Shown here: piece after piece, positions 11,868 to 21,205 of the stretch
How the letters are laid out: every line of letters begins with the position of its first letter
Numbering within the stretch: position 1 is the stretch's first letter
Assembly (NCBI GenBank): GCA_026122225.1
Contig: JANEZZ010000404.1
Span: 1,364,001 to 1,428,000 of the forward strand
DNA length: 64,000 nt
Reading direction: 5' to 3'
Source: Heloderma charlesbogerti
Lineage: Eukaryota > Chordata > Lepidosauria > Squamata > Helodermatidae
Notes under the pieces: model-generated
What the model saw: the letters and a program-made list of their open reading frames with translations, nothing else
The model's database searches: none
Told to the model about the DNA's origin: nothing
Made by a program: the position numbers and the translations under genes

Positions 11868-11984
11868 CAGTGGAGACTGGTGGCTCCGAAGTCAGTGGGG
11901 CGGTGAATCTGCTCCAGGTTTCAGCCAGAACCAGTCAGAACTCTGCAGGAGCTCTCCAAGATGCTTCGCTTCACCCCACTGGCT
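11868..11984. mobile_element. MITE-1, left arm, extended variant
   Basis: It begins CAGTGGAGACTGGTGGCTCC, the MITE-1 terminus, and runs through GGCGGTGAATCTGCTCCAGG into GAGCTCTCCAAGATGCTTCG. That last extension is shared with the copy at 47843 but absent from compact copies at 55959 and 60828. The right terminus is missing because foldback-2 sequence follows directly. Confidence 0.65.
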
Positions 11985-12053
11985 ATGCTGGCTGGAGCAG
12001 CGGGGAGTTGAAGTCCCAAACATCTGGAGGGCAACCAGTTGGGGAAGGCTACG
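11985..12053. mobile_element. Foldback-2, right arm only
   Basis: CTGGCTATGCTGGCTGG, GAAGTCCCAAACATCTGGAG and CAGTTGGGGAAGGCTAC match the right half of foldback-2 copies. Its direct abutment on a truncated MITE-1 suggests a deletion or a recombination junction. Confidence 0.6.
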
Positions 12054-12552
12054 CTAAAGAAGGACTCCTTTTGATTGTGTCTACATAGCGCATAGGGCCG
12101 AGGCAAGAGAACACAGAGCACAACGAATCCTCTTGAAATGGAACTGGGTGGCACTGGCCAGCCCCCTGTCGATACACCCAGCGGGTGACGATGATGCCAG
12201 GCAGGTGTGCAGCCAAGTCCCATATCAGGGACTCCGGGGGTACGAGCCAGGAACTTTATGGGACCTCCTGGAGTTATTTATCTTACCTAGGATGGGGGGC
12301 AGGGGATGTTCAGGCCTCAGATCCCCTTCAGGCCAGACGAAGAAAGACGTGCAACTTTAGGCCGTGCAACAGGCAGGCAGTATGAAGACTCCTGACTGGC
12401 CAGACCTGGTGGTGCAACTCCCACGAGACTGATCCTGCTGCCTTTGCCTGGTCGACAGAACCAGCATTTTCTGCAGCTCATCAGTCCTGGGTAACTGAAG
12501 GACTCGTTTGGCCAACTAGATTTTGATAAATTCCAAAAGGAAATGCTAAAAT
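12054..12552. other. No gene recognised
   Basis: Single-copy-looking DNA; no recognisable domain in the short overlapping frames. Confidence 0.35.
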
Positions 12553-12645
12553 CCATAGCAGCATAAAATCTTTATTAGGCCAGCACAAAGGTCACAAGAT
12601 ACGGTGCAAGCTTTTGAGTTCTCCAGAATGCTTCATCAGGCAAGA
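12553..12645 (-). mobile_element. Penelope-like 3' fragment with hammerhead-like core
   Basis: On the minus strand the sequence reads CTGATGAAG (12639-12631), then a stem-like CATTCTGGAGAACTC, then CAAAAGCTTGCACC, ending in GGCCTAATAAAGATT. CTGATGA followed by a hairpin and CGAAA is the conserved hammerhead ribozyme core that is known from Penelope-like retroelements. Here the second box reads CAAAA, consistent with a CpG transition of CGAAA, and one arm of stem II is mismatched, so self-cleavage is not expected today. The family assignment is inference from motif layout; no reverse transcriptase or GIY-YIG frame is present. Confidence 0.45.
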
Positions 12646-12882
12646 AGATAAATAAAGCAAAAAGCGGGGTGGGGGGAAGAGGCTGACGTTTAATTCATGG
12701 AGTCTACATCTGCTTATAGACTTCGGATGGAAAGTGGGAGGGGGCTGCAGACATTCAAATTAGGTTCTGCCAGGTGCAGAGTGAGTTTCAGGTTGCATCT
12801 GCCCCCACCAAGGGTTACTGGGAAGAAGAAACCAACAAAGAACTCCCTCAATTCTGAAAAGATAAAATCCAGTTGTTTACTC

Positions 12883-13072
12883 ATAGGAACCTAGGACGCT
12901 GCCTTAGACTGAGTCAGACCCCTGGTCCATCTAGCCCAGTGATGTTGACACTGACGGGCAACAGCAGCTCTCCAGGGTTTCAGGCAGGAATATTTCCAGC
13001 CCTACCTGGAGAGGCTGGGATTGAACTTGCAACCTTCTGCATGTAAAGCAGGGGCTCCACCACTGAGCCAGT
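12883..13072 (-). mobile_element. SINE-A, minus strand, near full length
   Basis: On the minus strand it runs from a CTCAGTGGTGGAGCCCCTGC head, through GCAGAAGGTTGCAAGTTCAA and CTCCAGGTAGGGCTGGAAAT, to a 3' end containing GGACCAGGGGTCTGACTCAG. The B-box-like GGTTGCAAGTTCAATCC carries an insertion, so promoter activity is doubtful. Confidence 0.75.
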
Positions 13073-13955
13073 CACTCCGTCCTTCGGCTGTATATTTTTG
13101 CTTGAAAGTTGGACATGATCTCTTTGTAAATTTATGTTGAGTCATTGTTTTCTTTTGTATTCATTTTATCTTTGATAAATTCAATAACATTATTTTAATT
13201 TTAAAAAACCGCCCATTTTTCCAGCCCTGGCTTTGAATCTGGCTGCCCAGAGCTCAGGGCCTCGCACGGCTCTCTCATCCCTCAACTCAGATGCACTCAG
13301 AGCCAATACTGAGACCATCCAGTACATGTTTCAGGTTCACCATCCACTTCTCAACCCACACTGACTGGCTATCCCATGAAGTTTAGAAATGAGGCATACT
13401 TTGCTGATGCAATGTGGTTACATGTTCAGCATCACTAGTGCCAATCTCAGACTAATTTCCATCCATAATTCATAAAAAATCAACAGGAAGAGGTTAAATG
13501 TTTTTTTGTCCAGCTAAGATTAAAATAAATACTGAAAGGTTTCTCGCTTCACTGCCCCACATCACTGCAGCATCCATGCTGTAATCAAAAGCATATTTTT
13601 GTGATTTTGAGGATATTTTGCCAAACCAACAAAAAGCATCAAACTCCACCACCTAATCCAAAAATAGCCAGCATGTAATTTATGCCAAATCAACAAAACT
13701 CATCTCTAGTCCATCCCCCAAACCACATCAAAGACAAAGCCATGGAGAAGGCCAAATGTTAAAAGTTCAGGAAGAGGCCTTTGCTCTGCAGCATTCCATT
13801 TGTGATAGCAAAACAAGCTACTCTTGCCCTTTCAGACTACAGGTGAGCCTGGGATTGGGAACAAAAATAGTTTTGTCTCTTCCCTATTTGGAACAGAGGC
13901 TTTTGCCAGTTTTAACAAAAATATTTAAACCAAAATCCAAAGATGGGGGTCAGGC
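13073..13955. other. No gene recognised
   Basis: AT-rich unique-looking DNA without a domain-bearing frame; 13430-13700 is notably free of recognisable repeats. Confidence 0.35.
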
Positions 13956-14084
13956 AAGATCCAGATTTAGACATACTTAGAGTAGACCCATTGAAATAGA
14001 TGGAACTTGAGTTAATCATGACTAACTTAAGTCCCGTTCATTTCAATGGGTCTACTCTAAGTATGACTAAAACTGGATCCAACC
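13956..14084. mobile_element. Palindromic element, TAGAGTAGACCCATTG type
   Basis: The left arm (ATCCAGATTTAGACATACTT, then AGAGTAGACCCATTGAAAT) is the near-exact reverse complement of the right arm at 14038-14082. The loop lies around 14005-14030. It is a complete foldback of a DNA-transposon relic; a half-type copy lies near 59170. Confidence 0.7.
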
Positions 14085-14145
14085 TGAGGGATGCATGAAG
14101 AGGGTGCGCACGAGTAACTATTTGCAAGAGTTAACTCAACTATTG

Positions 14146-14206
14146 GCATTGAGCAGGGGATTGGGCCATCGTCTTATAGGCTCCCTACTATTCTATGATT
14201 CTATGA
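14146..14206 (+). mobile_element. CR1 LINE 3' tip
   Basis: GAGCAGGGGATTGGGCCATC, then CTACTATTCTATGATTCTATGA, corresponds to the terminal 60 bp of CR1-A elements (compare 33500-33555). It is a severely 5'-truncated copy ending in the (ATTCTATG) repeat. Confidence 0.75.
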
Positions 14207-15109
14207 AGACTGCAGTCTATGGGCAGTGACCAAAGAAAAGATGCAAGAGAAAACTGCGCACACAGCTAGAGCTGTTTTTTGTTGGACCAGTTTCACCAGC
14301 CTAAGTGACAAACCTCTTTTTAAACAGAACAGCGGCTTGACTCATCAAAAGCAAAAGTGTTGCAGAGAAATCAGAAAACAATGTGCTAGTTGGATGCACG
14401 TATCCCTCTGGATCCTAATCATAGGCTGCAATAACGCACCAGTCCCATCAAAATCACTATGATTTAGTTTTGCGTACCTGAGAAGAGGCTTGCATGCAAG
14501 GAGCTGTAGAGCAGCATAAACTAACTACTGAACTGTGCATGTGTTTCAACCCACGTACACAACAAGAGCCTATTTCATCAGATAAAGATACTCACGGCAC
14601 AAGAAACTTTTGCTACTTCATTTATTATGATTATTCAGGTTAAGACTTTTAAGTTATACATTTCTTAATGCTTAAGGTGCCATAGGACTCTATTGTCCTA
14701 GACCCCTATGTATGCTCCAATGCATGCATGGTGCATTTGAGCATGTTAGCTCATCCACTAAAATTTCAGTGGAGGCAGCATATCTTGAGCATAAAGGAAT
14801 GCACATACGCATCTATTTTCTCCATCTAAAAGACTGGGTGAGCTCAGTGCATACATCAGGATTCCTGCATCCGAACAGATGGCCAGTTTGGGGCACTGCC
14901 CTCTCCCTCTATATTTCCTTGGGTTTATTTTAATTTTCTTTTTCTTCAGTTTACTCAGCATCTGGAATGAAAAGACACCAAGCCATGCATTTGTAGCACA
15001 CGACAAAAAGCAGATCAACCAGGTCCCTGCAAGCAGCTATTTTGGGACCAGCCCCCTCTCCGAACTCTGACACGGTGGAAGAGAAAATGTCTGCATCTCC
15101 ATGGCCGTT

Positions 15110-15430
15110 AAGTCTATCCTTTCCCAGCCTGGAGAAGAACTTTTTTTAATTAGACGCTCAACCATTTGGTTTTAATTCAGTCCAGTGAACAAGATGGTTT
15201 ATTTCCACACACGGCATATTTCCATAGTCTATGAAGGAGCCTGCCACTAGGAAGTCATTATGAACTGTGATTACAGCTTTTTACATTAAGTGACTATGAA
15301 AAAAACTGTGAAACATTAACTTGATTTTCACCAGGAGAATGGCTCCATCCACGTGCACTTAATTAAACATTCTCGGCACAACTCAATTAGCGAGCGTTTG
15401 CAACAAAACAACCGCAACAGCAGCAAATGC
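15110..15430. other. Candidate conserved noncoding block 1
   Basis: Repeat-free stretch with clustered homeodomain-type cores: TTTAATTAGACG (15147-), GGTTTTAATTCAG (15168-), CACTTAATTAAACATT (15357-) and CTCAATTAGCGAGCG (15383-). No coding frame is plausible. The regulatory role is inferred only from composition and motif clustering. Confidence 0.3.
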
Positions 15431-15694
15431 AGTGGCAGCCATTGCTCTAAGCGTATAGGCTCAAGAAACATGCATTTTGCTGATGTTACATGCTGAGCTT
15501 GAAACATACTGATTTGAAAGGTCTTCCACCAGTGTGGCCAGCGGTTAGACCAAAGGGCTGTTTCTTGTATCATGCAAGAGCAAAACCCCAAACGTTGCCT
15601 CTGAATGGACACTCAACTCCACAGGAAGCCGCAGCCACTGAAGAGTACCTGTCTGATGCAAAATCATGATTGCAATTTTAGTTCTGTATTTTCA

Positions 15695-15912
15695 TATTAC
15701 ATTTATATCCCACCTTATAACCCAAGGTGGCTTACAGTATCCTCCTCCTCTCCGTTTTATCCTCACAACAGCAACCCTGTGAGGTAGGCTGGGCTGAGAG
15801 TTTGGGACTGGCCCAAAGTCACCCAGTGAGCTTCCATGGCCTAGTGGGGACTAGAACCTGGATCTCCCGGCTCCCAGTCCAACACTCTCGCCACTACACC
15901 ACACTGGCTCTC
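15695..15912 (-). mobile_element. SINE-B (tRNA-derived), minus strand
   Basis: On the minus strand it has the tRNA-like head GAGAGCCAGTGTGGTGTAGT, GGCGAGAGTGTTGGAC and the B-box-like AGGTTCTAGTCCC. It then runs CTCAGCCCAGCCTACCTCAC, AGGGTTGCTGTTGTGAGGAT and a 3' part ending GTGGGATATAAATGT. Related copies lie at 33165 (minus), 43183 (plus) and 54165 (minus fragment). Confidence 0.75.
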
Positions 15913-16619
15913 TTATTATAATATATCTATTATAATGATTTACATGTTTAGGTGTGCACTAGATACCTTAGGTGTATATCTAAAAACTGTAATATGTGAA
16001 GTACCTTGTAGACGTGGGCCCTGAGAGAACTGGGTTCTAGTCTAAGTAATGTCAGGAGCAGGATGCGCAGGGCTTCTGTGCTCAGCTCTATGGCTAGCAA
16101 AAGCAAGAAGACATGCCACATGACGTCCTTGGTACGGAATCGGTGTGTTTTAGCACGGCAAATACATAGTCCCAGATGCCACGGTGCACCCCCCCCCAAT
16201 TTTACTTGCTAGACCACTCTCATTTGGGTCTGTAGTCAGAAGGTTTGTGGTGTTGGTGAGAGAGGTAAAACTATATGGGGGGAGGCACCATCAGTCAATG
16301 GTAGTTATAAAAAGCTAAATGCAAGAAGACAAACCACTTACACTTTAATCAAACCAAGGTGCCGTTCACCCGTGGTAGAAAGGCCACCTCTGCGATGTTT
16401 CCCATTCTCTGTTACAACCATACGAGCATCAATATAACCTCAACACTAATCAAGGGTGCCTGAAATTCTGCTGCTCCACCAATTTCAATTCACTTTCAGC
16501 AGTTAAAATTAGCCCAAACTGATTCATCAAGTAAAGCTTGAGTGGAATAATCGACTAATTACGGATTGCGGCCCTAGTCAAACGTATCCAACACACCTGT
16601 AGGCTGGGCTAAGAGTGGG
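15913..16619. other. No gene recognised
   Basis: No domain-bearing frame and no clear interspersed repeat. Confidence 0.3.
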
Positions 16620-17320
16620 GGATCTGTTTACAGAAATTAGTTTGCGAATGGACCTGAAGGAGATGGGGGAGGCCAAAATCCCTTTTGCAGAGAAAGCAAA
16701 CGGTTTGGTCCGTGGCCATGTGAAGATGGCGTTTTAGCCGCAGATGGCTCTCTGTGTGGCCTTTCCTGATTATCTGTCCTGGCTCTGTCTCCCCCATCCT
16801 CTTGACTTCTCATACTCTCAGCTCCCACTGCATCGAAGCCAGCGAGCGGCTGACGCAGTCGCCTTGCTAATGGCCATTCTGGACTTCATTCCACCCCCCA
16901 AAGGTCTTTGTCCTGCTTCAGGCCTTATGCTGTCAAAACAACTTCACCAGGAAGATAAGAGAGCTCCAGATATGAAGAGGCTCCTTCCTGCAAACGGCTG
17001 GCTATCTCCAAGAAACGCTCCTCTAGGAAGGGCAACAGACACATGGAAATCAAGAGTGGGCCCCTTCCATTTGCATTGCCAGAAATATTCTGAACCACTC
17101 TTGACCTCCAGTTTGTGTGCGTGCGTTTTAAATGAACGCTTTCACAGCAGCAAGGCATTTTCATGTAGGGAAGAATCTGTGTTTTCCATAAGTAGCTGGG
17201 ACTGTCTCCCACTGGGGAAAGGACAGTCATTCAGGAAAAGACACATTCTTTGGCCCGCCTTATCTTCGCGTTTTGTCTATGCCTTTGCCCCCCCCCCCAG
17301 CGCTCCCCATTCTGCTTAGG
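16620..17320 (+). other. Repeat-free block with a 191-codon open frame
   Basis: An ATG frame at 16744-17319 stays open for 191 codons. It has no domain, signal peptide or composition that I recognise, and a shorter frame overlaps it on the minus strand. A frame of this length is expected about once by chance in a window this size, so I do not call it a gene. The block is otherwise notable for lacking repeats. It ends in a poly-C tract followed by AG (17290-17300), which resembles a splice acceptor. Confidence 0.2.
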
Positions 17321-17901
17321 ATCTCTGGAGCCGCCTCCTCCTGAATTGAATTAATCTGAGGCTTTGGACTCAGCCCAAACCTGCCCCACACAGATATACA
17401 AAAGGAAATAAGATTATAAAGGGATGTGATTCGTTTGGTTAAGTTTCCCCTTTTCAATTACTAAGCTCTTCCTTTGAGAAAAGTCATTTTCAGTCCAGAA
17501 CTGGAAACTGGCAGTAATTTATTTCTTTTCCAGTGTTGTGGGGGATGGCAGGGGAGAAAACGTGAAAAAAGTGGGGTGGGGAGAGCATGCAGAAGCCCCT
17601 GACTTTAGCATTCTCCTGAGCAGAAAACGGGGATCCCCGGCAGGAGCTCCGAATCACTTCCGATGCTCAAGAACGTTGCCACATCAGGGGCATTAATCCT
17701 CAGGCCTCTTAAAGGACACCCAGGGCTGGCACAAAACATTTCGCCGCCTGAGACACCCACCTCCTGCTGCGGCCAGCGCTCGGAATGTCTTCCTGTGCCC
17801 TTCAGACACCAGACTTGGCAGGGTGCCACCTGAAATAGGGCTCTGCACCATCCTGCCACTGAACTCCTGTTAATACATGACCCTGACACAGCCCTTTAGA
17901 G
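17321..17901. other. No gene recognised
   Basis: Mixed composition, no domain-bearing frame; no clear repeat before the foldback at 17902. Confidence 0.3.
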
Positions 17902-17976
17902 CAGCTTGCCCCAACCTGGTGCCCTCCCAGCATGCAGGTCTGACACATCTGGAGGGCACCAGACGGAGGAAAGTTG
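17902..17976. mobile_element. Foldback-2, compact copy
   Basis: CAGCTTGCCCCAACCTGGTG CCCTCC is followed within about 20 bp by ACACATCTGGAGGGCACCAG. The entire centre has been lost. It lies immediately beside MITE-1 at 17985. Confidence 0.6.
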
Positions 17977-17984
17977 CTTTGGAG

Positions 17985-18113
17985 CAGTGGAGGCTGGTGG
18001 CTCTGATGGCAGTGAAGCACCTGGGAGAGCTCCTGCAGAGTTCTGACTGGTTCTGACTGATACCTGGAGTGGATTCACCACCCCACCGACATTGGAGCCA
18101 CCAGCCTCCACTG
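17985..18113. mobile_element. MITE-1, complete copy (hAT-like)
   Basis: The termini are CAGTGGAGGCTGGTGGCTCT at the left and GAGCCACCAGCCTCCACTG at the right. The flanks CTTTGGAG (17977-17984) and CTTTCGAG (18114-18121) match at 7 of 8 positions. Terminal CA...TG and an 8-bp target duplication are the hallmarks of hAT-superfamily transposons. It is 129 bp and encodes nothing, so it is non-autonomous. Confidence 0.85.
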
Positions 18114-18337
18114 CTTTCGAGTTTTTAGTGCTCTTCTCATACATTACCTCACTAAGCCTTGAAACAACCCTGGAAGTATTATTCTCCCCATACTCGAGGC
18201 CGGGGACTAGGGCTGAAGCTAGAAGAATATTGGTTTGTCTAAGACTTAAGAGTCTCCGTCCACTTGACCTACTGAGTCAGATGAGAGAAACCAGCAGGAC
18301 TGGCCCAAGACAACTTGTTGCCTGAGGCAGAGCAGTT

Positions 18338-18377
18338 GGCGCACGCACGCACGCGCACGCACGCACGCACACGCACC
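18338..18377. repeat. (CGCA)n / (CACG)n microsatellite
   Basis: A tetranucleotide run with CpG-bearing units and minor phase shifts. Confidence 0.85.
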
Positions 18378-18439
18378 GCCCCCACCAAGCCAAGATGAGC
18401 AGTGCTCAAGGCCATCTAAGGAGGTGCAGAACACTTGTT

Positions 18440-18640
18440 ATGTTCGCAAACCATGCAAATGTGTCCCGTTTTGCAATCCCAAATGTGCAAAGGCAAGAGT
18501 GCTTTGTCTAAAAAAAAGTTTGCAAATTCCCAAATTTGCAACTACGTTTGAAAAATGCATATTTTCTTTAAAATGTATCCCCTTTGAAATGCACATTTTA
18601 AAAAAAAATGCATTTCATGCTGTATTCAACGGGGGGAGAG
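18440..18640. repeat. Degenerate TGCAAAT / AAATGCAT internal repeats
   Basis: Motifs such as GCAAACCATGCAAATGTG, GTTTGCAAATTCCCAAATTT, AAAATGCATATTTTC and AAATGCACATTTTAA recur at short spacing in both orientations. It is probably a decayed tandem or foldback repeat. Confidence 0.5.
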
Positions 18641-19140
18641 TGTGGTCTTTAGAAAAATATGCCCAGAGAAATGCACTCTTTTCCTGTTCAAAATGTGCAC
18701 TTTTTCTATTCGAACGAGCCAAAACAGAGGTTGAAAACTAAAATAGGAGTGAGCCAAGATTAGGTTTGCAGGATTTTCGGAGAATGATGGCAATCCTGCA
18801 AATCGCTGATTCTCCCATTCTTAAGGTCAACCAAGTCATTTTGGCAGCTGCAGAAGAAAATCCCACAAGCTGGCGATAAAAATTAAGTGATGATAAATAA
18901 CTATCAATTTGCTGCTTTTACATGACATCCAAAAAAAGTTGCCTGAGATGGCCACCTCACTCTGTCTCCTGGTCGGGCCGGCCCCAGCCAGGGACTTATA
19001 GTTCTGCAGGATCAGACCAAAGTGGGTCTGTAGGCACATGCTGGGGGGCCTGCCAGGCGCTCGGCAACTGCCTCGGTGTACTGAAAGCTCCCTCAGGATG
19101 CAGCTGGTAATCTTAATCTGGGTGGGTGGGTTGGAGGTCG

Positions 19141-19170
19141 TGTAGCCTTCAGGCTTGCATGAAGGCTACA
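19141..19170. repeat. 10-bp perfect inverted repeat
   Basis: TGTAGCCTTC and GAAGGCTACA are exact reverse complements around a 10-nt loop. They lie at the left edge of repeat R1. Confidence 0.8.
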
Positions 19171-19710
19171 GGCCCAGGCATTGCTAGGCACCTAAAAGAT
19201 GCGGTGCCCAGGCCCGTGGGACACACACCTGTGCAACATCCTCACGTGCTAATGTATACCTATGTATGCAAATCTAGAAGTAATCACGAGGATTTATATA
19301 AATCTTCCATGAATTTGCATCCTGTCCCAGATTATTCAAATCTGCAAGTAGTTACAATTAATTTGCAATCTCTGGTGGTCCCTTCCCCCACTTCTCTCCC
19401 CCCGCCACCTCTCTCCCTCCTCCCCCACTTCTCTCTCTTCCCCTGGAGGAAATGGCCTCCACCTCATGCAATGAAGCTTAGAAGGAAAGCTTTGATCTCC
19501 CCTCCCCGCCACTCAACAGCCCTGCGGGGGCAATGGTGCAGCAGCAATGCGTGGAGGAGAGGTTTCATCCTCCCCCGCCACAATCCCCCTTGAAAATCAG
19601 CCCCTGCGTGGCAATGATGCTAAGAAAGAATTTGTCCATTGGCACCAATGGATACTTAGGGCTCAGGGGAATTGGTCCGGGACGCTGGGAAATAGATTTT
19701 GGCCCAGGGC
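19171..19710 (+). repeat. Unclassified interspersed repeat R1, copy 1
   Basis: It shares, in order and in the same orientation with 52740-53108: TTGCTAGGCAC; CTAATGTATACCTATGTATG; AATCCCCCTTGAAAATCA; TTAGAAAGAAA-like; and CTGGGAAATAGATTTTGG near the end. The middle is pyrimidine-rich. No reading frame resembles a known protein. The colinear sharing shows one dispersed family of at least 400-540 bp; the type is unknown and an LTR is possible. Confidence 0.55.
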
Positions 19711-19857
19711 CCCATGGGCCCAGACCTCGCAACGCCTCCCACATCCCACCCCACTGTCGTCCACCTCCAGCATTTGTCATAATGCTTCTGACCATTGAGG
19801 CTCAAAGTAGTGGCCATGGCTAATGGCCACAGATAGTCCTGTCCAACATATATATGG

Positions 19858-19975
19858 GGTGGGCAACTTGTGGCCCTCCAGATGTTGTTGGACTGCAACT
19901 CCCACCAGCCCTAGCCAGCATAGCCAAATGGTGGGGGATGCTGGGAGTTCAGTCCAACCACATCCAGAGGGCCAC
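19858..19975. mobile_element. Foldback-2, near complete
   Basis: The left arm GGTGGGCAACTTGTGGCCCT, CCAGATGTTGTTGGACTGCA is matched by the right arm GGAGTTCAGTCCAACCACAT, CCAGAGGGCCAC. The centre reads AGCCCTAGCCAGCATAGCC. The inverted symmetry is clear. Confidence 0.7.
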
Positions 19976-20149
19976 GCGCGTCCGCCCTGGATTTACATTA
20001 ATGGAGATGCCTGCAGGATCCTGCATGTGCAGGAGAACGCAGGCAGAGTTCCGGATCGGGGATCCTCTCTCTGGGTCTGACTAAGAGCCCGCTGGACCAA
20101 AATCTGGTTCTCCTCCGCTCAGCCTGCAGAGGTTCCTTGGCTTTCAAAG

Positions 20150-20640
20150 CCAGTGCATCCCTCTCTTCTTGAGATTAGCCCCAGCCACTGCGGAGACCTT
20201 GGGGTGTGGGAGCCCAGGCCATGTTCTTGGTGACTTTCCCCCACGACAGCTCTTTGTTCAGGCCAGGCAGGCTGTCCTTTCCCATGCCAGTGAGAGATTT
20301 GCCTGGTGCCGGCCAGCTCTTTGTCCCAGAACGCAATTGATACAGCTTCCCCCAGATAAACACAAGCTTGTTTAACTCTGTCTGTTGATAAGTCCCAGCA
20401 AGACTTGATAATGTGGCCAGTCGGATGTTGTCAGGACGAAGGAGTCAGACATGCTGGCAGCAGCCTTTTCCCTTTCAAAGCACATATGTTTAGAAAAGAG
20501 AAGGGGCCCGGGCTGATGCCCGGCAAAGCACCACTGGAGACTATCAGAAGCATCAAACGCAGGCTGGAATGTTCTTGCCCAGCCTCTGAGCTTGGCGGCG
20601 GCTTCCCTCCCAGGACATAACGTTTCCACACATACAAAAT
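20150..20640. other. Candidate conserved noncoding block 2
   Basis: About 490 bp with no recognisable repeat and no domain-bearing frame. It includes CCCAGATAAACACAAGC, TGTTGATAAG and CTTGATAATG (GATA-type cores). Possible enhancer or simply unique DNA. Confidence 0.25.
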
Positions 20641-20984
20641 GAACAGGTCCCAATGAAATGCTTTGTGGAGACATGGGACCTTATATGTGCAATGCCCTGT
20701 GTGCGTGTCTGCGTACGTTCAGTGGCTCTCTGGATGATATTATGGTGTCTGGGCCACACATGTCTGCATGACTGTCCAACCCAGTAGCGGCTTTATTAAA
20801 AATGCAGGGGGGTCAGCCCCCAGCCCCCCATGGGCCCCACAGCAATGACGAGAGTGTGCTGTTCTACTTGCACGCACACGCCATCACACCAGCTGCTGCT
20901 GCCATGCTGCTGTTGCAAAAAGTCTTTCTTCATCTGCAGGATCCAGCAGCCTGCCTGACCAAATTGCACATGCGCATCAATTGT

Positions 20985-21205
20985 GTTAACCATGCAGTGT
21001 TAACCATGCAGCGTGGCTTATTTTTCTCAAACAAGCCACCTTGAGAACCCATGGTTTGTTGTTTGGTTGTTCAGGGTGGTTAACAAGCCACACTGCAGAA
21101 AATGTCCTGGGTTCAGACAATACGCTAACCCACGGTTCAACCACAACCCACACTCAACCACTGAATTTGGGTTAGTGTGTTGTGTGAACAGCCCTACAGT
21201 GTGGA
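20985..21205. repeat. AACCATG / CATGGTT-rich repeat
   Basis: GTTAACCATGCAGTGTTAAC, CCCATGGTTTGTTGTTTGG, GGTGGTTAACAAGCCACACT and AACCCACGGTTCAACCAC occur in mixed orientation. It is related in motif to 7480-7672 and 43790-44190. Confidence 0.45.

Noticed and set aside
17281..17301. Poly-pyrimidine tract plus AG as a splice acceptor of a real exon
   Set aside because: The downstream sequence has no coding signal or matching donor; poly-C runs are common in this window.
16744..17319. 191-codon ATG frame as a gene
   Set aside because: No recognisable domain, and a frame of this length is expected about once by chance in 64 kb searched in six frames.
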